Positions 8,073 through 14,727 of a stretch of 22,654 nt of DNA are shown in pieces. The position numbers and the translations under genes are program-made. The notes beneath the pieces are model-generated. The model worked only from the letters and a program-made list of their open reading frames with translations, was not told the DNA's origin and did not search any database. The stretch's first letter is position 1. The number at the start of each line of letters is the position of its first letter. Origin of the DNA: Coriobacteriaceae bacterium AF45-21 (GTDB taxonomy: Bacteria; Actinomycetota; Coriobacteriia; Coriobacteriales; Coriobacteriaceae); NCBI GenBank assembly GCA_027682925.1, contig JAQCYU010000033.1, positions 1 through 22,654 of the forward strand, written 5' to 3'.

Positions 8073-8585
8073 CTATAGCCCCAGGCTTTGCTTGGTGGCG
8101 GCGCAGGTGAGCTCGCCGTGCTTAACGCCGCGCAGGCCCAGCAGTCGGTCGGCTAGTTCGTAGACGCGCTCGCCGCGACCCTTGAGCGCCAGAATCTCCA
8201 GACAGTTGTGGTGATCCAGATGCACGTGCATCGTCGATACGATTTCGTCGGTGTAGTCGTGCTGCACCTCATCCAGGCGGCGTGTCAGGTCGCCTGTGTG
8301 ATGGTCGTAGATCATGGTGAGCGACCCGATAACGTGCTCATCGGGCGTGCGCATCTGCTCTTTGGCGATCGAGGCGCGAATCAAATCGCGGACTGCCTCG
8401 GAGCGGTTGGCCACGTCGCCGCGGCGCGCGATCTGTTCGTCAAAACGGCGCAGCAGGTCGTCAGGCGCGGTGACCGAAAAACGGACCAGCTCGGAGCCGG
8501 AGCCACTACAGCGGCAGCCCGCGTCGCCGTCCGCCCCGTGCGGATGCTCGTGCTCGTACCCGCAGCCGTGCTCGTGTTCGGCCAC
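8073..8585 (-). CDS. nikR: Nickel-responsive repressor NikR with metal-rich N-terminus
   Basis: A 170-residue ribbon-helix-helix regulator. The DNA-binding part is VRFSVTAPDDLLRRF plus NRSEAVRDLIR (residues ~34-73). The ACT-like C-terminal half has every nickel ligand of the family: H109, H120 and H122 in MHVHLDHHNC, and C128. Nickel-bound NikR shuts off nickel uptake genes in other bacteria. The N-terminus is odd: ~33 extra residues with five His and three Cys ahead of the usual start. No other good start lies in this stretch, and the GTG at 8585 comes one base after the stop of the upstream small gene, so the two are probably coupled. No classic GTATGA-N16-TCATAC operator was seen nearby. 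Confidence 0.93.
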   Translation of the reverse strand: MAEHEHGCGYEHEHPHGADGDAGCRCSGSGSELVRFSVTAPDDLLRRFDEQIARRGDVANRSEAVRDLIRASIAKEQMRTPDEHVIGSLTMIYDHHTGDLTRRLDEVQHDYTDEIVSTMHVHLDHHNCLEILALKGRGERVYELADRLLGLRGVKHGELTCAATKQSLGL

Positions 8586-8586
8586 G

Positions 8587-8835
8587 TTACACCAGCTTCA
8601 CGGAGCCGACGGAGTTGTGGTCGGCCTCGATGGCCTCTTCGTAGCCCTCGAGTGCGTCGTGGGCCTCGTGCAGCGCGGTCATGGCTGCCTCGAGCTTGGC
8701 GCCGATGCGCTCCATGTCAAAATTCTCGGTCGCATGCAGCAGCTGATGGCTCCACTCGTGAGCGAGCTCGATGGTGTCGTCGACCTGCTTGACGCTCATG
8801 GCAAGCTGGCTCATGTTCATTCCAACATCATGCAT
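8587..8835 (-). CDS. Small His-rich helical protein, unknown function
   Basis: An 82-residue soluble protein with AAGGAGATTTCCC before its ATG. I do not recognise the family. It should be nearly all helical: NMSQLAMSVKQVDDTIELAH, then MERIGAKLEAAMTALHEAHD. Histidines fall at 26, 30 and 34, a stripe on one helix face, and at 56 and 59, with more at 2 and 73. Its stop is one base before the nikR start, so the two genes are one unit. That link and the His spacing suggest nickel binding or sensing, which is inference only. It has no signal peptide and no cysteine. Confidence 0.8.
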   Translation of the reverse strand: MHDVGMNMSQLAMSVKQVDDTIELAHEWSHQLLHATENFDMERIGAKLEAAMTALHEAHDALEGYEEAIEADHNSVGSVKLV

Positions 8836-8912
8836 GGGAAATCTCCTTGTGTAGGCGGTAATCCGGCGGTTCAGATTTTACTACGCCCGCTCTGCGCGCC
8901 ACTGCATAAGAA

Positions 8913-8945
8913 AACGGGTGCGAGTCTGTGCGACTCGCACCCGTT
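8913..8945 (-). terminator. Hairpin terminator, minus-strand sense
   Basis: A 14-bp stem (8913-8926 with 8932-8945) with a five-base loop is followed on the minus strand by TTTTCTT. It lies 111 bases after the trxA stop and before the small-protein/nikR unit. The intervening 8946-9056 shows only a short GAGCGGT/ACCGCTC hairpin. Confidence 0.8.
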
Positions 8946-9056
8946 CACTGGGGGCTGTTTGTGACTACCATACTATCCGTGGTCGCACGCGCCGCACCCG
9001 GCAGTCCGGCGAGCGGTACAAAACCGCTCATGGACGGCGGGTAAGTAACAAGCGTA

Positions 9057-9377
9057 TTACAGATGCTTCTCCAGCAGCGCCTGCAGCCTCGCCTTGGGCA
9101 GAGCGCCGACCGAGCGGTCGATCTCCTCGCCGTTCTTAAACACAATCAGCGTGGGGATGCTCATGACGCCATACTTCATGGCCAGGTCCTGGTTGTCGTC
9201 GACGTTGCACTTGGCCACAGCCAACTTGCCGGCCAGCTCGTCGGCAACCTCGTCTACGATGGGCGAGAGCGAGCGGCAGGGGCCGCACCACGGGGCCCAA
9301 AAATCAACCAGTACGGGCAGGCTATCGTTGACGACAGCGCCGAAGTTCTCGGGGGTAATCTGCTTAATGTCAGCCAT
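9057..9377 (-). CDS. trxA: Thioredoxin
   Basis: A 106-residue single-domain thioredoxin, a cytoplasmic disulfide reductant. The active site FWAPWCGPCR is canonical, and the cis-proline loop is MSIPTLIVFKNGE. The start at 9377 (MADIKQITPENF) has TATGGAGGTCACC ahead; longer upstream reading adds only non-homologous residues. It stands alone, divergent from the next gene, with a hairpin terminator downstream. No thioredoxin reductase is next to it. Confidence 0.95.
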   Translation of the reverse strand: MADIKQITPENFGAVVNDSLPVLVDFWAPWCGPCRSLSPIVDEVADELAGKLAVAKCNVDDNQDLAMKYGVMSIPTLIVFKNGEEIDRSVGALPKARLQALLEKHL

Positions 9378-9479
9378 GGTGACCTCCATAATACGACGCG
9401 GCTCGGCCGCGTAAAACTCAGTACGACCGTGCTTATACCCAGCGGCCCGCAAAGCAACCACTCGCGGGCGGCTCTTTTA

Positions 9480-9485
9480 TATAAT
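9480..9485 (+). promoter_or_regulatory. -10 box for the gene starting at 9514
   Basis: A perfect TATAAT within TTTTATATAATGG, 28 bases before the ATG. No good -35 box stands 16-18 bases upstream, so the promoter may be weak or activator-dependent. Confidence 0.45.
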
Positions 9486-9513
9486 GGTGGGCACGCAAAC
9501 GATTGGAGAGCGC

Positions 9514-10089
9514 ATGCCCACGTCACAAAGCCAGAAAAAAGAAGCCATCGCTCAGGCGACCGAGCAGGAGCTCGCGTCGCTTGCAGATCGCGGTGTGCGT
9601 ATCGCGGGCAACGCGTGCTCGCCGATTGTGCTGGTCAAAGGCGATTTGGATGAAGCCGAGTGCTCGGGCGGCGAGCTGGCCGCCGGCGCGGATGGCGCCG
9701 CGTTGCGCAAGGCGCTCGGTGCCATCGGATATGCCCCCGAGGATTTTTGTGTGCTGGCAAGCGTCGCCGGCGCGGGCGACGGAGCGGTCGCGGCGGGCGA
9801 GGCCCTGACGTGCGACCTGTTCCGCGAGGCGCTGGAGACCTTGGACCCCGAGGCGGTGCTGCTGCTGGACAACAGTGCGGCCGATGTCATGCGCGAGACC
9901 TATGCCGATATGCTTGTGGCAATTGATGACTTTGACACCGCCATGCTCAAGCCCGGCCTGGTCGCCCATGTGCAGGGGCGCCGCGTGCTGGCGCTCGACG
10001 GTTTTGAGGCGGCGCTCACCGACAAGGCCGCCAAGCAGCGCATGTGGGCCTACATTAAGCAGCTGACCCCGGCGGCTGCACCGCTGTAG
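9514..10089 (+). CDS. Unrecognised Ala-rich cytoplasmic protein
   Basis: A 191-residue soluble protein; start chosen at MPTSQSQKK because GGAGAGCGC stands directly before it (an ATG at 9484 lacks this). There is no signal peptide or membrane segment. Residues 38-120 (IVLVKGDLDEAEC, then LRKALGAIGYAPEDFCVLA, then LFREALETLDPEAVLLLDN) follow the spacing of the family-4 uracil-DNA glycosylase core. They lack its catalytic GEAPG motif and iron-sulfur cysteines. This is a fold-level guess only. The gene is convergent with the sensor kinase and divergent from trxA, so context gives no clue. Confidence 0.8.
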   Translation: MPTSQSQKKEAIAQATEQELASLADRGVRIAGNACSPIVLVKGDLDEAECSGGELAAGADGAALRKALGAIGYAPEDFCVLASVAGAGDGAVAAGEALTCDLFREALETLDPEAVLLLDNSAADVMRETYADMLVAIDDFDTAMLKPGLVAHVQGRRVLALDGFEAALTDKAAKQRMWAYIKQLTPAAAPL

Positions 10090-10107
10090 CGAGGTTGGCG
10101 GCAGCCC

Positions 10108-11340
10108 CTACATCACGGCGCGCAGCTCAAACCGGTCGCCGTTAATGCGGAACTGGCAGTTGCCGTTCATGCGCTCGACGGCAAGCATAATGCTCTTGGT
10201 GCCAAAGCCGTGCCCAGTGTGCTGAGCCACGGGCATGCCGTCGACCATGTGCGGCGCACGGCCAAACGTGTTGGAAACCAGCAATAGAAGCTGACCGTCT
10301 TCGTAGCGAAGGTCCAGGTCGACAAACCGCTTGCCTTCGGGGGCGGCGCTCGCCGCGGCGATGGCATTGTCCAGGGCGTTCGATACCACACTGAATAGAT
10401 CGACATCGCCCACGTGGACGGTTTCGGGCACGGCGGCGTGCAGGTCGGCGGTGATGCCGTGCGCGTTGATGTCCGCGGAAAGCGACGAGAGCGCAATGTT
10501 GACCGTTTCGTTGGCGCAGTAGCGGCGCACGGCGGTGCGGTCGTTGGTCTCGCAGAGCGCGTCGATGCGCTCGAGTGCCTCATCGGTGTGACCCTCTTCG
10601 ATCAGGGCCGCTAGACCGCGCAGGTAGTGGCGCATGTCGTGACGGAGAACCGAGAGCTCGCGTCCGGACTGGCGCCAGGCTTCGAGCTCTTTGATGGCCG
10701 CGCTGTCGCGGGTCGCGAGCATCCAGCGCTCGCGCTCGGCGATTTCCTTTGCCTCGTATTCGCGAAGGTAGACGGCAAGAAACATAAGGTAGAACGCGCA
10801 GAGGGCGAACGCCAAAAACTCAACGGTTACTACCGAGCCCGAGTGGAAGAGCGTGGTATAGACGTTGGTGGCGTAGTCGAAGATGTAGTAGACGAGCGGC
10901 AGGATGAGCAGAATCTCCAACTCGGTGGGGCTTTTGGCCGCCAGGCGCGGACCGATGTCTCTGGCCCAATGCAGCAAGATCGCAAAGACGCCGAGCGTCG
11001 TGATGATGCGCGCCGCGTAATATGCGATTTGCGAATCGGTGGCAGCGAATGCGGCGATGCCCATCCAGTTGCTAAACTGGCAGCTCAGGTAGGCGCTGGT
11101 AACGCCCAGGATGGCGAGCAGCGGACTCAGGCGATAGCGTACGCACAGGTAGACGACAAGCGGCAGATGCACGACGAGTGGATAGGCCTGTCGGGCGAAA
11201 AGCTCGCCGCCGACGGCATTGGCGAGGCCGAATGCGCATCCGGTTACGGCGCCGACCCCCACCAGCTTCCACCGTATGCCGAAAACACCCGGACGATGCC
11301 GTGCAGATCGCTTCGCTCTGCTATAGTCTCCCAAATTCAC
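10108..11340 (-). CDS. GHKL-type membrane sensor histidine kinase (AgrC-like)
   Basis: A membrane histidine kinase of the GHKL/AgrC class, which often senses peptides. Taking the GTG at 11340 it has 410 residues: about five to six hydrophobic segments between residues 26 and 192, a short coiled stretch (195-228), the phospho-acceptor H234 in LRHDMRHYL, the N box VVSNALDNAIAAA (N321, N325) and the G box GHGFGTKSI (~377-383). The start is uncertain. No ATG with a ribosome site exists between 11260 and 11345, and the open frame runs on to 11562 antisense to the next gene. The 5' end may be lost or rearranged. No response regulator is adjacent. Confidence 0.85.
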   Translation of the reverse strand: MNLGDYSRAKRSARHRPGVFGIRWKLVGVGAVTGCAFGLANAVGGELFARQAYPLVVHLPLVVYLCVRYRLSPLLAILGVTSAYLSCQFSNWMGIAAFAATDSQIAYYAARIITTLGVFAILLHWARDIGPRLAAKSPTELEILLILPLVYYIFDYATNVYTTLFHSGSVVTVEFLAFALCAFYLMFLAVYLREYEAKEIAERERWMLATRDSAAIKELEAWRQSGRELSVLRHDMRHYLRGLAALIEEGHTDEALERIDALCETNDRTAVRRYCANETVNIALSSLSADINAHGITADLHAAVPETVHVGDVDLFSVVSNALDNAIAAASAAPEGKRFVDLDLRYEDGQLLLLVSNTFGRAPHMVDGMPVAQHTGHGFGTKSIMLAVERMNGNCQFRINGDRFELRAVM

Positions 11341-11365
11341 GTTTTCTATTGGGATGGTGGTTAAT

Positions 11366-12472
11366 ATGGGCGACATACTCGAATCGTTCCTGCGCGTGGC
11401 GATGGTGGTGTTCATCGTCGGTCCGCTCACTGCATGGGTCGCCCGTCGCGGCGCGCGCGAGCGCAGTGAGGCGACGGACAGCCTCGATCGCTTCACGGTG
11501 CGCATGCCCGCTGCCATTCGCACGATCATCGCCTGCTGCGCCGTCGCGTTCGAACTGCTCATGCTGGGTGTCTACGTCTGGCAGGGCGTCTCGTTGGGCG
11601 AGTGGGACCACGAACTTGTGTGGTTCGGTCACGCCATGGCGCTCGCGGGCATGGCCATCTGGGCCCTGCTGAGCATCCCGCGCATCGACGTGGACGGTGA
11701 GCGAATTCTCTCGCGTAACGCCTTCGGCATCCGCAAGGAGACGACGTTTGGCAACATCACCCGTGCAACGCTTCACACGCAGATGATGAGGATCGACCTG
11801 TTCGAGGGCGACCGGAAGTTCTGCTCGATAAGCCTCGAGGGGGTGTGCTCGCTCAACCTCCTCGCCCGTCTGGAGGAAGAGGGCATCGAGGTCTCGGACG
11901 CTGTTGACGGCCCGATGACCAAGGCGGGTCTGTGTTGGTCTGCCATCAAGCCGTTGACGATTGTTTTCAACGGTATGGCGCTCGTCTTCTCGCTCGTGAT
12001 CGCCTTCATGGCTGTTTTCACCGACGCCGGTGCTCGTCTGCTCCTGCTCGTCCCATGCCTCTTCCTGTTCATAGGGGGACTCCTGCCTCTGCTCATGCTC
12101 AGCATGCCCGCCCGTGGTATCTACGAGATCGGCAGACAGGAGCGCGAACTCGGTTTCTCCTTCGCCGAGGAGATGGCGAGCCGAGGTGCCACGGGCACCT
12201 CGCTTGTCGACGACGATTGGTTCATCGAGATCAGCAACGCCCGCGTCGTGGCGTTCCGCCGCGATTATCTCAAGAAGGTCACGGCGCACGAGGATAGCGA
12301 GAGCGGCGACCGTTGCACGGTGACCACGAAAGGCGGTCGCAAAATCAAGGTGTACGCAGCGGGCAGCACGCTCGAGGACCTGCGCTCGTGGTTCAAACAG
12401 GGTGCCAAGGCCAGAAGCACGCTCGACCGTGCAGAGGACGTGCTCGAGACGACGTCTGATTGGGTTGTCTGA
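11366..12472 (+). CDS. Five-TM membrane protein with two PH-like halves
   Basis: A 368-residue protein of unknown function. Predicted membrane segments are at ~8-26, 52-72, 85-104, 196-217 and 223-246. Two beta-rich soluble parts follow: residues ~106-176 (IDVDGERILSRNAFGIRKE to LEEEGIEV) and ~284-347 (DWFIEISNARVVAFRRD to WFKQGA). Both end in an L..L..L/W helix and look like bacterial PH-like domains repeated. Start 11366 is preceded by GGTGGTTAAT; 11354 is an alternative. Its TGA stop is formed by the first three bases of the IS3 left end, so the natural C-terminus may be missing. No fused or neighbouring gene explains it. Confidence 0.75.
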   Translation: MGDILESFLRVAMVVFIVGPLTAWVARRGARERSEATDSLDRFTVRMPAAIRTIIACCAVAFELLMLGVYVWQGVSLGEWDHELVWFGHAMALAGMAIWALLSIPRIDVDGERILSRNAFGIRKETTFGNITRATLHTQMMRIDLFEGDRKFCSISLEGVCSLNLLARLEEEGIEVSDAVDGPMTKAGLCWSAIKPLTIVFNGMALVFSLVIAFMAVFTDAGARLLLLVPCLFLFIGGLLPLLMLSMPARGIYEIGRQERELGFSFAEEMASRGATGTSLVDDDWFIEISNARVVAFRRDYLKKVTAHEDSESGDRCTVTTKGGRKIKVYAAGSTLEDLRSWFKQGAKARSTLDRAEDVLETTSDWVV

Positions 12473-12505
12473 CCTGTATCGTCTTTTCGGACACGCATGC
12501 TAGAG
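12470..12505. repeat. IS3 left inverted repeat
   Basis: It begins TGACCTGTATCGTC and matches the complement of 13739-13774 in 29 of 36 positions. Its first three bases serve as the stop codon of the upstream gene. Confidence 0.85.
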
Positions 12506-12554
12506 GCCCAATCCTTTAGAATGCATTCATCGACGACCGAGAGGACGGTATGCT

Positions 12555-12839
12555 ATGTCCAACCCAGCCGCCAAGTACACCGACGAGTTCAGGCGCGAGA
12601 CCGCCGACTACATCATCTCGACGGGCAGGCCGATAACGGAATGCTGCGCAGAACTGGGCCTGAATTCCAAGACCGTGAACAAGTGGGTGCAGAGCCGCCG
12701 GCGCGAGCTTGCCGGCGGGCCCGACCCCAAGGCCGAGGACCGCGAGCTTCGCGAGGCGAAAAGGCGCATACGCGAGCTCGAGATGGAGAACGCCTTCTTG
12801 AAAAAAGCCGCGGCCTTCTTCGCCAAAAGCCAGGCGTAG
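12555..12839 (+). CDS. IS3-family transposase OrfA (HTH protein)
   Basis: A 94-residue OrfA. KYTDEFRRETADYII and the ITECCAELGLNSKTVNKWV helix-turn-helix bind the IS ends. The leucine-zipper-like tail RRIRELEMENAFLKKAAAFF is typical of IS3 OrfA. GAGGACGGTATGCT lies before the ATG. The last codons overlap the frame of OrfB, allowing the OrfAB fusion transposase. Confidence 0.92.
   Translation: MSNPAAKYTDEFRRETADYIISTGRPITECCAELGLNSKTVNKWVQSRRRELAGGPDPKAEDRELREAKRRIRELEMENAFLKKAAAFFAKSQA
12801..12807 (+). promoter_or_regulatory. Probable -1 ribosomal frameshift site (A6G)
   Basis: AAAAAAG lies in the orfA-orfB overlap, exactly where slipping back one base joins FLKK of OrfA to SRGLLRQKPGV of OrfB. 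A GC-rich stretch follows. IS3 elements commonly use this signal. Confidence 0.75.
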
Positions 12840-13735
12840 CCGCATGCTACCGGATGATGTTGGCGGAGAAGGCCGAATTCCCGGTGAAAATGATGGCCCG
12901 CGTGCTCGGCGTGAGCCGATCGGGCTTCTACTCGTGGCTCTCCAACGGCTGCCCGCGAGAAGACTGGTCGGCCGAGCGCGAGGCGGTCCGGCGCGTGTGG
13001 CTGGAGTCGGACCGCAGGTTCGGCTTCCGGTTCGTGAAATGCTTCCTGCCCGGCGAGTTCTCCGGATTGACCCTGTACAGGGTGCGCAAGCTGATGCGCG
13101 AGCTGGGAATACGCGGCTGCACGCCCAACGCCAGGAAGCGCACCACCATCCCCGACCCGAAGGCCAGGCCCCGGCCCGACCTGGTGCGCCGCGACTTCAC
13201 CAGTCCCGTTCCAACCTGCAAGCTCGTGGGCGACATCACCTACCTGCGCACCGGCGAGGGATGGCTGTACCTGTCGACGGTCATCGACCTCAACACCCGC
13301 ATGGTGGTGGGCTGGTCGCTCTCCGAGCGCATGACCGCCGACATCGTGGTTTCGGCGCTGGCGTCGGCCAAATCGCGCGGCTACGTGGCCGGCAACGCGA
13401 TATTCCACGCCGACCGCGGCGCCCAGTACACCAGCAGGCTTCTGGCCGAATGGGCGCGCGACAACGACGTGCGGCTGTCCTGCAGCCGCGCCGGCAACTG
13501 CCACGACAACGCGGTGGCCGAGTCGTTCCTCGCCATGCTGAAGAACGAGATGTACTACAGGCGCAGCTTCCCGACCAGGGATTCCGCCAAGCACGCGGTG
13601 GTCGAGTTCATCGAGGCGTACTACAACCGCCGAAGGCCCCGCTCGACGATCGGCTACAAGGTGCCGGCCGAGGCCATGGCGGCCTTCTTCGAGAGAACCG
13701 AGCCCAAGCTCGAGGCCATGCCTATGGCCGCTTGA
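12806..13735 (+). CDS. IS3-family transposase OrfB (DDE integrase domain)
   Basis: The catalytic part of the transposase, made mainly as an OrfAB fusion through the shift at 12801-12807; coordinates give the part read after the shift. It has the HTH_21-like region VLGVSRSGFYSWL, then the rve DDE core: first Asp in GDITYLRTGEGWLYL, second Asp in FHADRGAQYTS, Glu in NAVAESFLAMLKNE. The tail YYNRRRPRSTIGYKVPAEAM is standard. No stop or frame break is present, so the element may still be active. Confidence 0.92.
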   Translation, partial: SRGLLRQKPGVAACYRMMLAEKAEFPVKMMARVLGVSRSGFYSWLSNGCPREDWSAEREAVRRVWLESDRRFGFRFVKCFLPGEFSGLTLYRVRKLMRELGIRGCTPNARKRTTIPDPKARPRPDLVRRDFTSPVPTCKLVGDITYLRTGEGWLYLSTVIDLNTRMVVGWSLSERMTADIVVSALASAKSRGYVAGNAIFHADRGAQYTSRLLAEWARDNDVRLSCSRAGNCHDNAVAESFLAMLKNEMYYRRSFPTRDSAKHAVVEFIEAYYNRRRPRSTIGYKVPAEAMAAFFERTEPKLEAMPMAA

Positions 13736-13738
13736 TTT

Positions 13739-13774
13739 CTCGAGCTTGCGTGTCCGAAATCTTGACACAGGTCA
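13739..13774. repeat. IS3 right inverted repeat
   Basis: Complement of the left end, ending ACAGGTCA at 13774. It starts three bases after the orfB stop, leaving almost no spare sequence, as is normal for compact IS3 elements. Confidence 0.85.
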
Positions 13775-14170
13775 GAAGGCCTCGATGCCAGCGTTGCGCC
13801 GATATGGGGCAGCGGCCCCCCCGTTGGCCGCCATGGCCCTGACTTCCGAGCGTATGCTGGCGCCGCTCGTCTTAAGACGTCGACCTCCATCCGGAGCCTG
13901 CGGTTCTCGCGCTCGGGCTCCAGGATCCGGTTCTACTCGGGCGTGCGGTTGTCGGCGGCGCGCGGCGAGCCGGTCTCGTTTATCGACTTGACCCGCCTCT
14001 CCACGGTGCTCTTGTCGAGGTCGCACTCGTCCATGGCCTCGCGCCTGGGCTTTCCGGCGTTGTGGAGATCGACTATCTTCCTCTTGAACTCGTCGGTGAA
14101 ATGCCTCGGTCTGGGGCCGGTCGAGGCCGAGCCCCCGGTCCGGCTGGGGTAGCATGTCGCTGCGGACCAT
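13775..14170 (-). pseudogene. Decayed remnant of a second IS3-family transposase
   Basis: Read on the minus strand, the ATG at 14170 follows GAGGAAAGACA. After a frame break in the first ~20 codons comes RPRHFTDEFKRKIVDLHNAG, a clear OrfA helix-turn-helix, then DLDKSTVERRVKSINETGS. An in-frame TAG after NRTPE is followed by NRILEPERENRRLRMEVDVL. A third frame gives GRCPISAQRW, the beginning of an OrfB. It stops exactly at the right end of the intact IS, so the rest of OrfB was lost at that junction. It is a different element from its neighbour, judged by its OrfA sequence. Confidence 0.8.
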
Positions 14171-14315
14171 TGTCTTTCCTCTCGTTGAATATCTAGGCGC
14201 TGACGATTCTAGGCGATGGCCCTCTCTTGCTGCTTACACCTCGATTGTGCTCGCTACCCCCAGCGGGCCCGGATCGAGCGATTCGGACCCGCTTTTGGGG
14301 CCTGCCGGAAACCCG

Positions 14316-14524
14316 GTGGTCAAAAAGGGCCAAATATGAGTACTGTTACCAGTTTGGTGGCAGCCAAATGGCCTCAAAAATCGGTGCCAGAGGCCAAAAG
14401 TGCATCGATTTTCGTTCTTCAGAGTCGCGATCGGGCTCCAAACAAGGCGATTTTGCTGCTCTGGACCGGAAAATCGATGCTACTAATTTGGTGACAGTAC
14501 TCATATTTGGCCCTTTTTGACCAC
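14316..14524. repeat. 209-bp foldback (MITE-like) element
   Basis: Terminal arms 14316-14356 and 14484-14524 are ~41 bp complements with only a few mismatches or G-T pairs. Both contain CAAAAAGGGCCAAATATGAG or its complement. Inside, GCATCGATTTTCG (14402-14414) pairs with 14468-14480. There is no ORF. Immediately upstream, 14171-14315 shows nothing I can name. Confidence 0.85.
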
Positions 14525-14562
14525 TGCCCCTTGGTCCAGGACAAAACGGGCTGCCCGAATCA

Positions 14563-14621
14563 TGGGGCGGGTCCATTTTCGGCTGTCCTCAGCTTGCCAG
14601 TTCGAAAATGGACCCGCCCCA
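14563..14621. repeat. 19-bp perfect foldback with 21-base loop
   Basis: TGGGGCGGGTCCATTTTCG (14563-14581) pairs exactly with 14603-14621. It sits between the larger foldback and the nad promoter and carries no T run. It is a separate palindromic repeat, not an obvious terminator. Confidence 0.85.
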
Positions 14622-14645
14622 AGATTGAATCTTTATTCCAACTTT

Positions 14646-14686
14646 ACACCTGTATACACTGTCTTGTCAGCTGTAAAGCCAGGTGT
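14646..14686. promoter_or_regulatory. Candidate NiaR operator of the nad operon
   Basis: ACACCTGT (14646-14653) and the inverted CAGGTGT (14680-14686) bracket the promoter, with a looser ACACTGTC at 14656-14663. ACACCTGT-type half-sites are what I recall for NiaR/YrxA regulons. The second half-site touches the -10 box, so binding would block transcription. A niaR gene closes this operon. Confidence 0.6.
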
Positions 14687-14692
14687 CATACT
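14664..14692 (+). promoter_or_regulatory. Promoter of nadA-nadB-nadC-niaR
   Basis: -35 TTGTCA (14664-14669) and -10 CATACT (14687-14692) are separated by 17 bases. The predicted start near 14699 leaves a leader of ~29 bases before nadA. Confidence 0.65.
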
Positions 14693-14727
14693 AAAGCCCC
14701 AAGATTCGCCAAAAGAGAGGGGCCTTG

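Larger units (their letters stand above)
12470..13774 (+). mobile_element. Intact IS3-family insertion sequence, 1305 bp
   Basis: Ends are imperfect inverted repeats: 29 of 36 bases match, both beginning TGACCTGT and sharing TTTCGGACACGCA. Inside are orfA and orfB in overlapping frames, joined by a -1 shift, with a complete DDE catalytic domain. No target-site duplication is seen (GTC on the left, GAA on the right). The left flank is the membrane-protein gene and the right flank is another IS3 remnant, which suggests rearrangement after insertion. Confidence 0.93.

Noticed and set aside
6426..8078. 550-residue plus-strand frame over hypF, and similar long frames at 2311-3630 and 3874-5115
   Set aside because: All lie exactly opposite hyp genes with clear homology; their composition is that of antisense translation.
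8836..8912. NikR operator or promoter before the small-protein/nikR unit
   Set aside because: No GTATGA...TCATAC pair; a TAAAAT word is present but no -35 at proper distance.
12497..12805. OrfB reading extended upstream to an ATG at 12497
   Set aside because: This part overlaps orfA in another frame and has no transposase similarity until the slippery site; the -1 shift explains the fusion.
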